Assembly (NCBI RefSeq): GCF_947331445.1
Contig: NZ_CAMZOG010000006.1
Span: 1 to 64,000, forward strand
Source of the DNA: Parendozoicomonas sp. Alg238-R29
Lineage (GTDB): Bacteria; Pseudomonadota; Gammaproteobacteria; Pseudomonadales; Endozoicomonadaceae
DNA: 64,000 nucleotides
Reading direction: 5' to 3'
The position numbers were made by a program, and so were the translations under genes. This document shows, in pieces, positions 33,301-40,228 of this stretch (position 1 is its first letter; every line of letters begins with the position of its first letter). The notes under the pieces were generated by a model. The model was given only the letters and a program-made list of their open reading frames with translations, was not told the DNA's origin and made no database searches.

Positions 33301-33832
33301 GATTAACGGCGCCCTCTCCATGTCTTCCAGTACTGGCCACTCTTTTCCGGCTGGAGAAACCACGGTTTCCAGCTGTGTGGTTTATGGCGATCTGTGGGCG
33401 CGGGCTTATAACGAGTTTGATCAAAAAAACTGGAGTAGCCAGTGGGAAGACACTGTGTCTGGAGATGGTGCTGATGCCAGTTACGACACAGTTAATAACC
33501 CTATCGAAGTGTCCAACAAAGGAGCTATTAACGCTCGTTGGGCCTTGGTATTCCAAAACACAACCAACTTTCAGATTCTTGAAGAGGGGCTTGGGGTTTT
33601 AGGCTCTGGAAATATTGCAACAGATTGCGCCCCAATCAATAAGGCCGTTGGTGCGCCTTATTTCAAAGTTAAATCAGAAGGGTGGGGAGAAGGTTGGAAG
33701 CCTGGCAATGTACTTCGGTTCGATACAGACGGAGCAATGGCTCCACTTTGGGTGGCGCGAGTCACCAAGCCTGGTCAGGCCACTGTTGAAGATGACGAAT
33801 TCACTATTGCTGTAAGAGGAGATGCTAACTGA
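30362..33832 (+). CDS. Large tail-tip or fibre protein with beta repeats
   Basis: This 1156-residue protein has an N-terminal region (1-220) resembling no family I know. It then carries beta-rich units marked by PGS/PGT followed later by GxGTGxIDYxTG. Units begin near residues 403, 492, 581, 707 and 849, giving a repeated shaft. Near the C-terminus is VTRDVQINGALSMSSSTGHS, possibly a fibre tip. It follows the tape measure region, where phages keep baseplate and receptor-binding genes. It is probably a structural component of the tail tip. The unit is not a named domain to me. Confidence 0.7.
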   Translation: MPINSTDVKLVESQRMEDTAEGGGRATGRLIESGKVNNVFEDISRLDSAYGVVNLRKIFPHVQTDSTDIYQGCHAAVTSLSEDPRVSCVLFNTGSHSDTRENAKSRIESYSTRSVQAQWFLLGNQLEGQRAIAGFQDLDAPVPQIGEVYVLKSGSHEQYVRIDKAEHKEQIFKHQTDNSVVDLKRRRLDLDLTSELRSDFGGGTPTPVGSSDKTTVVYSTQVSNSGRYYSITKLAEDMRPGALDIKVEEVFTQLVPSSTVETPVIDQAANAVRSSVEKASNTSRNVSLTFVSTGGNTSQSYLGTGCARGSLTLNIAGGVWRNSEGRALVHISGSNPFSGLELDHATGQLTATQNSGSFTGSGSATYIPGARVVGQSMSGSIAITNSNRQNNYTLNLAGTPPRPGTLIIEYLALGNWQTITDNSYGNLEGEGTGSIDYATGSAIVTLREQPDSDTDIIYSWVTQESDQLTIRSGSVNPEPSEIQHILPDGGLKPGSVTVTWTAGGAPKTATDDGQGVLSGAGTGIIYYAEGVVMMRPTAWPDADSDFEIQYQTGAVDEMTVEASADSGGRVSGTIPGAPFLPGSVQLSFNVEQDQSDHPDGKIARRSYTDNGQGGFIGDSSGTIDYGTGNFNIQCEQDYTYTWTNKISLGGIVGFIYETHNETRRESLAGDLLCKAQASSAGHSPKTSTAKRPEMVIDLLPAIDATIVPGSLLFTFAGVLHFDRDGVLYTGIDSRTNAGTAVGTIDYSGGEAKLTDYPGGSTSGASLVSCLTMGIGWRTTDLQWRYAGAPISQIGTSMTALHADTGQVITFAPNTNGEIDTPEVQGKINLKNGVGNVVFTDGTNPIPILPGSIRYNTVVIKTVPMPAEFIGLDPVRLPSDGRVPIFRAGGMKLISHTAEREFTTPTAGMVMDAERIQLAEASVIGANGKILDEAQYTLNKKAGTLTLADPLTLVNAEGEALTTPVKLKHRIEHTTVTRDVQINGALSMSSSTGHSFPAGETTVSSCVVYGDLWARAYNEFDQKNWSSQWEDTVSGDGADASYDTVNNPIEVSNKGAINARWALVFQNTTNFQILEEGLGVLGSGNIATDCAPINKAVGAPYFKVKSEGWGEGWKPGNVLRFDTDGAMAPLWVARVTKPGQATVEDDEFTIAVRGDAN

Positions 33833-34797
33833 TGGCTGCTAATCATGTAACTGTTTACCGTAGCGATGACCCCAGCGCTCCCAATCTTGTTGGTATCCCT
33901 GTATCGGAAGTGCCATATCGACTCTTAAAAGCCTGCCTGGTTGATGGATATCCCGGTAAGCCCGGTGCAGGTTGGACTATGCACTTTGTATCAGATGATT
34001 TGAAAAAATGTGCAGTTAGAAATGAGACACAAACTGGCTATGCCCGATTTGACGCGTCGGTTAAACCGCAAGGGTATCCCGTGAGAGTCGATATTTTTGA
34101 AACGATGACTGATATAGAGAGTGGTTCCAACCAATGGTCGTATAAAGAATCAAGCGGTAGCGGTGCATTAATCAATGCTTTGTATTTTGCAAACAGTAAT
34201 TTCAACTCTTCCTCTTTTCGGTGGTGGGTAGTAGCCAGTGAAAGGAGTTGCTATATATTCTTGGCGGATCATGACAATCTTTACGGGAATTCTAGATGTG
34301 CTTTCTTTATGGGCGAACCGATAGTGCCAGAGCTGAGGCAGGAAGCTTTAGGTAACTTTATCGCGTGCTGTTCTGCTTCGTCGAACTCACAAACTTCATA
34401 TATGGGGCAATCAGGATTTCATAGGCACTCCTTTCTTAGATTACCTAACGGAGATGTCAGACAGTCTCCAGTTTCTGAGTTATTCACGACACATTACCTG
34501 AACTCTCAGAATATCCTGAACGTGAACATCCCCGAGTTAAATCTTGTGCCTGTACTTATAACAGGGAAAGGGCCAGGTATGGGAGCTGATTTCTCCCACT
34601 TCGGAAAGCTCCCAGGTTTTTTTTTAGAGCTGTACACAGTTAAAGCTTATGGTGCGATGTATAACGATGTTTTGAGAGCTGAAGGTAAGTATTGGGGGGA
34701 TGCTCTTCAAATAGGAGGCCGGGAGTTTTTAATACATCAACAGGGAAGTTCTAGTCGGTTTGTTTCAATGATTAGCACTAATGCTGAGGATTGGTAA
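33832..34797 (+). CDS. Tail-associated protein of 321 residues, unknown
   Basis: It starts MAANHVTVYRSDDPSAPNLV and contains LVDGYPGKPGAGWTMHFVSD and many aromatic residues (RWWVVASERSCYIFLADHDN). The composition suggests a compact beta domain. It overlaps the preceding gene by one base and the next by one. I know similar proteins only as hypothetical tail genes of marine siphophages. Receptor binding or a virion surface role is a guess from position. Confidence 0.6.
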   Translation: MAANHVTVYRSDDPSAPNLVGIPVSEVPYRLLKACLVDGYPGKPGAGWTMHFVSDDLKKCAVRNETQTGYARFDASVKPQGYPVRVDIFETMTDIESGSNQWSYKESSGSGALINALYFANSNFNSSSFRWWVVASERSCYIFLADHDNLYGNSRCAFFMGEPIVPELRQEALGNFIACCSASSNSQTSYMGQSGFHRHSFLRLPNGDVRQSPVSELFTTHYLNSQNILNVNIPELNLVPVLITGKGPGMGADFSHFGKLPGFFLELYTVKAYGAMYNDVLRAEGKYWGDALQIGGREFLIHQQGSSSRFVSMISTNAEDW

Positions 34798-35609
34798 TGG
34801 CATTTTCGCAAGCGACAATTCCAAAAAGAAATTTCGAGTGTCCATGGTACTCATCGCCTTTTGAATTCCTGCTAGTGACATTGAACGTGAGCATCAAGAG
34901 CCAGAAAACCGGAAGCCAAAAGATAGCTCAAATCTTTGACAGATCGTTCAATCTCGTGAATCAAGGTGTTTCGGTTGATGGAGAAAGTATTAGCATTAAT
35001 GTCGATAAGAGCTCTGTTGAAAACAAAACCTTTATGTTGGTTGTTCGTGATTTTGAGGAAAGCCAGCAACAAGGTTATTTACAAGATACATTTGTTGTTA
35101 ATGGCGATATGTCTCTTGAAATCGACATAGGAGGTGGTGGAGGTGAGCAGCCAATAACAGGAGATGCAGGGAGGTTCACAGATAAAGTTGAAATGCAGAT
35201 TGATGGAAGCAGTCAACCAGTTGCCAGAACTATCGTTGCAATAGAAGAGCATGCTTCCCGCGGTTGGTATATCGCAGGTTCGGCGGAAAGTGATAAACAA
35301 ACAGGAAACTATTCTCTGGATGTTATAACCCAGCAAGGCAATATGTATCTGTTTGCCTTAGATGATTTCGGAGAAGTTTTCATAAATTCTGCTGCCATAG
35401 CTTTGGGTGATACGATTCGACCTTCCACGTTTTCAGGAATTGTTTATCGCTGTGTTCAGGCAGGTACTCTTTCAGAGAAGGAGCCCGAATGGTGGATTGA
35501 CACCACGGGCAGTCATACCAAGCAGATTGGCACGGCGCTTTTGAGGGCTTTTCCTTACTACCGGCCATTAGGTCATGGCCCTGTAAAAGCTGAAATTATT
35601 GAGCCATAA
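34797..35609 (+). CDS. Tail-associated protein with carboxypeptidase-regulatory-like domain
   Basis: The start is ATG 34797 (270 residues); TTG 34791 is possible. After a variable first half comes a Gly-rich linker (DIGGGGGEQP, about 113-122). A domain follows that looks like transthyretin or carboxypeptidase-regulatory folds (GSSQPVARTIVAIEEHASRG, then SAESDKQTGNYSLDVITQQG). Such domains are common on virion surfaces and can hold to glycans. It is coupled to the preceding gene (TAATG). Confidence 0.6.
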   Translation: MAFSQATIPKRNFECPWYSSPFEFLLVTLNVSIKSQKTGSQKIAQIFDRSFNLVNQGVSVDGESISINVDKSSVENKTFMLVVRDFEESQQQGYLQDTFVVNGDMSLEIDIGGGGGEQPITGDAGRFTDKVEMQIDGSSQPVARTIVAIEEHASRGWYIAGSAESDKQTGNYSLDVITQQGNMYLFALDDFGEVFINSAAIALGDTIRPSTFSGIVYRCVQAGTLSEKEPEWWIDTTGSHTKQIGTALLRAFPYYRPLGHGPVKAEIIEP

Positions 35610-35620
35610 CTGGAGGTGTT

Positions 35621-37510
35621 ATGTATAAACCTTCCAAGGGCTTTCTATTTGAGGAGGGGAGTTATACGCCCCCGGTAACTGGCGCCCATTTTCTGTTTGC
35701 TCCGACATTCCTGTACAGCGTACCGCCCTCAGTTATTCTAAGTTTTTCTTCTCGTCATGCTTTAACTGAACCGCAGAGTAAGAACATTGTTACTCAGTGG
35801 TCTGAAACGGCTGGGCAGTCTCTTGATCTTATAACACCCTGGCAATCACCTGGGGAGATCGAAGTGAATGCGCAATCGCGGTGGTCACAGACAGTTCATG
35901 AGGATGGTGCGTTGGCGACTGGCTGGCATCCTGCAACTGCGCTGGATGACAGTACAACTGTTAACCATTGGGATAAAACGGCCACTGCAGATAGAAGTTC
36001 TGCACAGGTGTGGGATAAAAATATTGCAGAGCGTGATGTCTCTCGTTCGGTGCTGTGGGATCGTTTGACACCATATGACACAAAAGCGGGCGGACGCTGG
36101 GGCAGTGTTGATGTCTATGCTAGTGGCACCAGAAAAAAGCCTGCATATATCCCCGATAATAATCAGCTGAACTTTGTATTTGGTGGTGAGCTCTATACGC
36201 CACTTTATACGCCCGAAGCTTATTTTCTGTTTGGACGATCCTTTAATGATGAGCGTATTCAACCCCGGGACTCTTCAACCTCTGTACGTTGGGTAAAACA
36301 GAATTCTGAAAAGGATGTCGGCTATTCACTCCTCTGGGGGTCAAGTGGCCGCATTGATAAAAGCCTTCCAGCCAACTGGGGAGTTGTACCCGGTACTCCA
36401 GAGCTACCACGACCAGAAGAACCACCCCGCAAGGATCACTATGACATTATGAATACAGTACAGGTGTTGCGCCTGCCCACGGCGGATGATCCGAATGAAG
36501 TGGTGCTGCAGGCCGCAGATATAAATCTTTCGCTGGATCGGGATTCGTTTATCTGGACAGCAAGATTCAATGTTTTAAATGAAGCCAGTTACCAGCTGCT
36601 GAAGCGGGCAGAGAATGGCGACGACCGAGAAGTAGCCATTATTATTAATGGGCACCGGTGGGAGCTGGTTGTTAACCAGATTAATATCAACCGCAAACAC
36701 CCAGCCACATCATGGTCAGTCACTGCACTGTCTGCGGTTGCTCAACTGGGTTCGCCCTGGGCACCACTGCGTACTAATGCAAGCCCGGGACAAATTACCG
36801 CTGCACAAGCTGTGCAAGAACAGTTGCAGTACACACCGTTCTCTATGAACTGGTCCTCCACTCTGCCAAAAGACCTGCCCACTTGGTTAATTCCTGCTGG
36901 TGTGCACAGTTATCAGGATCAGGCACCGATTCAGATTATCAATGCTGTGGTACAGGCTGCTGGTGGAGTTGTGCAGCCCTCGCTATCCGGCAAAGAGCTT
37001 ATTATTCAGAAGCGTTATCCGGTTGTGCCTTGGGAATGGGGGAGTGATCAAACCGATGTGGTGATACCAGAGAACCTTGACCTCTCACTCACTATGAATA
37101 ATGCCGATCGACCACCGGCCAATGCCATTTACGTGAGTGGTACCCATGAAGGTGCAGCTGTGGCAGTGACGGCCAAGCGCCAGAATACCGCTGGCGATAT
37201 TGAAGCTCCGCAGGTGGTGGACAGATATATTACGGAGTCTGCACCAGGACGAAGCCGGGCGGAGAGTGAATTAGCGCAGGCGGGGGATCAGGAAGAGTAT
37301 TCACTGGAAACCTTGCTGTACCCACCTGGCAATGAAATGGGTCTGATATTGCCGGGTATGCTGGTGGAGTATCAGGACACTGACGGACAAGCTCAATGGC
37401 ATGCCCAATGCCAGGGTGTGAACATATCTGCTGCAAGGTCTGGTAATGCCGATGTGATTCAAAGGCTGGTTCTGGAGCGGCACTATTATCCAGCGGAGGA
37501 GCTGGCATGA
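35621..37510 (+). CDS. Tail protein with tryptophan repeats and baseplate-hub-like C-terminus
   Basis: In this 629-residue protein, tryptophans at 60, 74, 88, 102, 117, 131, 146 and 160 are 14-15 residues apart, and again at 224, 239 and 253. Each block follows a similar motif: FLFEEGSYTPPVTGAHFLF at 8 and FVFGGELYTPLYTPEAYFLF at 186. The C-terminal 350 residues look like a tail hub: IMNTVQVLRLPTADDPNEVV, then LVNDQ-like VVNQININRKHPATSWSVTA, and LPGMLVEYQDTDGQAQWHAQ. It may link the baseplate to a fibre. The ribosome site is GGAGG. Confidence 0.7.
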   Translation: MYKPSKGFLFEEGSYTPPVTGAHFLFAPTFLYSVPPSVILSFSSRHALTEPQSKNIVTQWSETAGQSLDLITPWQSPGEIEVNAQSRWSQTVHEDGALATGWHPATALDDSTTVNHWDKTATADRSSAQVWDKNIAERDVSRSVLWDRLTPYDTKAGGRWGSVDVYASGTRKKPAYIPDNNQLNFVFGGELYTPLYTPEAYFLFGRSFNDERIQPRDSSTSVRWVKQNSEKDVGYSLLWGSSGRIDKSLPANWGVVPGTPELPRPEEPPRKDHYDIMNTVQVLRLPTADDPNEVVLQAADINLSLDRDSFIWTARFNVLNEASYQLLKRAENGDDREVAIIINGHRWELVVNQININRKHPATSWSVTALSAVAQLGSPWAPLRTNASPGQITAAQAVQEQLQYTPFSMNWSSTLPKDLPTWLIPAGVHSYQDQAPIQIINAVVQAAGGVVQPSLSGKELIIQKRYPVVPWEWGSDQTDVVIPENLDLSLTMNNADRPPANAIYVSGTHEGAAVAVTAKRQNTAGDIEAPQVVDRYITESAPGRSRAESELAQAGDQEEYSLETLLYPPGNEMGLILPGMLVEYQDTDGQAQWHAQCQGVNISAARSGNADVIQRLVLERHYYPAEELA

Positions 37511-37734
37511 ATGTATGGAAAGAGTTCGAACGGTTGCTGCCCGGTCAGCAACGGCAGGTGGTGGAGGTTGTAACGATCAACAGCCAGAACCGGACAAGCA
37601 CATGTAAAACCATTTCTGGTAATACTTTTGTTGCACAGGGGGTGTCCGTGCCTGCCGGTAAGCGTGCTTTTGTTGTGGCCGGCCGCATTGATAGCGAAGC
37701 TCCCAATGTGCCGACTTATGAAATTACAGTTTAA
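37507..37734 (+). CDS. Small protein at end of the late operon
   Basis: This 75-residue protein starts MNVWKEFERLLPGQQRQVVE and is beta-rich (TCKTISGNTFVAQGVSVPAG). It is coupled to the preceding tail gene by a 4-base overlap, and its stop overlaps the stop of the convergent XRE gene. It is probably a virion or assembly protein. The family is known to me only as hypothetical phage protein. Confidence 0.65.
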   Translation: MNVWKEFERLLPGQQRQVVEVVTINSQNRTSTCKTISGNTFVAQGVSVPAGKRAFVVAGRIDSEAPNVPTYEITV

Positions 37735-38087
37735 TCATCAGGAGGGTGATTTTTTAGTTGGGTGCTTAGCCACTGTATTCTCTTGGCGATAGGCATTGAG
37801 CGCATAGCCCGGATAATATAACGCTCGTACTCATCCACTGTTTTACCGTCAATCATGGCAGGTTGCCATTCGGCTCCGCCTTCTCCGGACAACCATTCTT
37901 GTGGCGTATCTGTTAACTCTGCCAGCTCGCGTATCTTGTCCAGAGATGGCGAAACCTCACCAGATAACCAGCGGCGCAGGTTGCGCAGATTGTTTTCAGG
38001 ATCTCCCGGCAATCGCTTGGATAAGTCTTGCGGAGTAATGTTCAGGCACAAAAAGAGGTGGTGTAGCCTCTTGCCGAAATCTTGCAT
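37731..38087 (-). CDS. XRE-type regulator near the integrase
   Basis: This 118-residue protein has an N-terminal HTH (FGKRLHHLFLCLNITPQDLS, then NLRNLRRWLSGEVSPSLDKI and LAELTDTPQEWLSGE). The C-terminal 40 residues are a helical tail. It faces the end of the late operon and is expressed from its own promoter. It may control the SOS-linked gene, the integrase or late genes. Its target is unknown. Confidence 0.75.
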   Translation of the reverse strand: MQDFGKRLHHLFLCLNITPQDLSKRLPGDPENNLRNLRRWLSGEVSPSLDKIRELAELTDTPQEWLSGEGGAEWQPAMIDGKTVDEYERYIIRAMRSMPIAKRIQWLSTQLKNHPPDD

Positions 38088-38205
38088 TAGTATTTTGAGG
38101 TATGGTGTCGGGCGCTAACAAGTCTCAACAAACAGACCCCCGCGCCTTCCCCATAAAGAGTGTTGTATAACACAGGACGCCCGACTTAGAGGCCGTTTGT
38201 CCCGA

Positions 38206-38221
38206 CGAGTAACGGTACTCG
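38206..38221. promoter_or_regulatory. Inverted repeat in the XRE-SOS gene interval
   Basis: CGAGTA-ACGG-TACTCG is a perfect 6-base inverted repeat within the 389-base gap 38088-38476. A second one, GTGTT-GTAT-AACAC, lies at 38160-38173. The gap contains no gene; besides these it holds the LexA box. They could be operators of the XRE protein. Confidence 0.4.
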
Positions 38222-38437
38222 CATGTTGTGGCTTGTTAGACCAGCGGAACCGCAATGGTACGGATTGGCAGATGTCTGTCAATCAATATACCGCCGGTCA
38301 TTCTAGACAGACCTTTGTCGTATGACTATGCAGTGCATTAGTGGCCTGAGAGTGGTGTCATTGGAAGGCGAGACTTTTAACTTTAATGTAGGTCGCCAAT
38401 AGGAACGAATAAAACCGTTTGTTTTTACTGGCTTCGA

Positions 38438-38457
38438 TACTGTATAAATATACAGTA
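38438..38457. promoter_or_regulatory. LexA box (SOS operator)
   Basis: TACTGTATAAATATACAGTA is a perfect palindromic-type SOS box with CTGT and ACAG ends and differs from the E. coli consensus at one position. It overlaps a likely promoter (-35 TTGTTT at 38419-38424, -10 TATAAA at 38443-38448) and ends 19 bases before the start of the 63-residue gene. LexA should repress that gene until DNA damage. Confidence 0.9.
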
Positions 38458-38476
38458 TTACACAGAGGGAAGTTTT

Positions 38477-38668
38477 GTGAGCACAACGCCGAAAGAGACA
38501 GTACTGGATAAGCTGCATAACATTCAGAATGAGATCGGTGATCTACTGAAGACAGACAAGCTGAGCGAGCGAACGAAATCACTTATACGACGATCACAGG
38601 AAGCTGTGAATGAGTCTGTGTTTGAGTTGGAGGGTGATGATGCTGATTCGCATCAGGATGGCACCTAA
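38477..38668 (+). CDS. SOS-controlled small prophage protein
   Basis: The GTG start is preceded by GAGGGAAG. The 63-residue, charged helical protein starts MSTTPKETVLDKLHNIQNEI and ends with an acidic tail. It has no known motif. The near-consensus LexA box over its promoter is the main clue: it is probably made during SOS. In phage 186 the antirepressor Tum is LexA-controlled, and here the repressor lacks a peptidase domain. An antirepressor role is inferred. Confidence 0.65.
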   Translation: MSTTPKETVLDKLHNIQNEIGDLLKTDKLSERTKSLIRRSQEAVNESVFELEGDDADSHQDGT

Positions 38669-38694
38669 AAGTGTGTATTTAAGTCCTGGCGATC

Positions 38695-38720
38695 AAAGCC
38701 GACCCCTGTCGGCTTTATGC
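38695..38720. terminator. Terminator-like hairpin between SOS gene and integrase
   Basis: AAAGCCGAC-CCCT-GTCGGCTTT (38695-38716) is a perfect 9-base stem. It is followed by TATGCTT on the plus strand, a weak T-run. It lies between convergent genes and could serve both. Confidence 0.6.
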
Positions 38721-38740
38721 TTCAACTGTTAGTAGTTACG

Positions 38741-39985
38741 TTAAGCGGGATACAATTCGCCCACCTGCTTTAATACCTTCCTTCTCTCTTCCCTAAGAGC
38801 TGTTTGCCACATCTCATAGGCGCAGCGTTGCTCTTCTATCCAGTCATGCTTGTTATACACAGCCATAACTCCGCCCAGCGCATGCCCTAGCATTTTCTCT
38901 GTAACGTGCGGCATGACTCCCATTTCTGATAGCCTGGTTGATAGAGTCCGTCGGAAGTCATGGCAGCGCCATGCTTCTTGAACTAACTTTTTCTTACTAA
39001 GCTCTTCCCGCATTCGGCGGATTATTTTGTTTGGTGCGGTGGCCCCCATAGGGATGCTTTCCTTTCGCTCCTTTCCAGATCCGTGAGTGGCTGGCAACAC
39101 ATACCCGTCTTCTCCATAAACCTCCCATGCTTGCCGTAGTAGCTCATAGACGTCTTTTGTTATGGGGCGTGTAATAGGTGTGTTGGTTTTGCTGACTTCT
39201 GGAGGAACTGTCCAGATCATATTATCCAGATCAAAGTGTTCTCGTTTAGCTTCTCTGATTTCACCTTGTCGGCAGCCTGTGAGCATGCAAATCTTTATAC
39301 ATATGACAGTAATAATTGCTCCCCTGGACATATCAAGAGCTCGCCAGATATGGGCGCACTCTGAAAGCGTGAGGACTCGTGTGCCTACATCTGGCTTCGT
39401 ACCCACGTCTTCTGTTTTTAGAAGCAGCAGCTCTGGCCGCGCGATCATTTTTCGTCTTGCACACCAGCTTAATACCGTTTTTGCGTTACGCAGGCAGCTG
39501 CCTGCCAACTTAGGGCTTTCTTCGGCAATCTCATCTAACCAGTTTGTCCAATCAGAAAGAGGTATGTCACCCACGGGCCTGCCTGAGAATTTTCCTTTCA
39601 AATGTTTATTAAGAGCGCTTTTATAGATCCCGTATGATTTTGGCTTCAGGTTTATGGCTCGCTTTTCAAGAAAGACTTTCACGCATTCATCAACATCAAC
39701 AAATCCGCTTTTTGTTTCCTGTTGCCATGCTTTGCGAGGATCGAGCCCTTGTGCGAGTATGTTACGAATCTCTGGGAGTAGGTCTCGAGCAGTTTTCAGT
39801 TTGATGTCAGGATAACGGCCAAGTGTAAGCCGTGCAGGTTTCCCATCGAATCGAAAGCGGTACTGAAATGTGATGGTTCCTTTTGGTGTTACGCGCACCC
39901 CGAGCCCATCACGATCTGCCAGTTCTGCTGGCCCATCATAGGTGCGGTTGTGCAACGCCCGAAGACGAGCATCGGATAATGACAT
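38741..39985 (-). CDS. P4-type tyrosine integrase
   Basis: The start is ATG 39985 (414 residues) behind GGGGGAAACA; a start at 40015 is possible. The N-terminal arm-binding domain has LSDARLRALHNRTYDGPAEL and YRFRFDGKPARLTLGRYPDI (DUF4102-type). The catalytic domain has the first Arg in LTGCRQGEIREAK, HDFRRTLSTRLSEMG with H and the second Arg, LGHALG with the second His, and tyrosine in AVYNKHDW. It catalyses integration and excision. It is placed at the right end, reading into the prophage, next to the host sbcB gene. Confidence 0.95.
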   Translation of the reverse strand: MSLSDARLRALHNRTYDGPAELADRDGLGVRVTPKGTITFQYRFRFDGKPARLTLGRYPDIKLKTARDLLPEIRNILAQGLDPRKAWQQETKSGFVDVDECVKVFLEKRAINLKPKSYGIYKSALNKHLKGKFSGRPVGDIPLSDWTNWLDEIAEESPKLAGSCLRNAKTVLSWCARRKMIARPELLLLKTEDVGTKPDVGTRVLTLSECAHIWRALDMSRGAIITVICIKICMLTGCRQGEIREAKREHFDLDNMIWTVPPEVSKTNTPITRPITKDVYELLRQAWEVYGEDGYVLPATHGSGKERKESIPMGATAPNKIIRRMREELSKKKLVQEAWRCHDFRRTLSTRLSEMGVMPHVTEKMLGHALGGVMAVYNKHDWIEEQRCAYEMWQTALREERRKVLKQVGELYPA

Positions 39986-39996
39986 TGTTTCCCCCG

Positions 39997-40101
39997 TGTA
40001 CAGTTGTACCTGCACCAGTGCATGACTAGATTGCTGCTGCTGGTGTGTACAGATTGGTAAAATTTACCGCTGCTTTAAAAAAATGTACACAGATATGTAC
40101 T
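39997..40101. repeat. Cluster of TGTAC(A) sites beside the integrase
   Basis: TGTACA occurs at 39997, 40046 and 40084, and TGTAC at 40005 and 40096. That is five copies in about 105 bases upstream of the integrase, where an attachment site is expected. They could be integrase arm sites or operator half-sites for integrase control. TGTACA is its own reverse complement, so the orientation cannot be read. Confidence 0.45.
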
Positions 40102-40228
40102 CACATGTGCGCAATGCTCCAGAAAAAACTGGAAAACATTGGAATGCTTAGAAGCTTGTTATCAGTTGCATGCTCCTGTTTTTTAAGGGCAAATAGGTGT
40201 CTGGGAACTCAATGGAATTTTTAGGAAA

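Larger units (their letters stand above)
470..40200. mobile_element. Lambda-like siphovirus prophage (left end not in window)
   Basis: A continuous phage gene order is visible: leftward recombination operon, repressor and Cro, replication, accessory genes, lysis, terminase, head, tail, and an integrase at the right end. Head genes follow the lambda order (terminase, W, portal, protease/scaffold, D, E, FII, Z, U). The right boundary must lie between the integrase start (39985) and sbcB (40229), but no duplicated attachment core was found because the left end is out of the window. The late operon appears intact, so the phage may be functional apart from the IS insertion. Confidence 0.9.
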
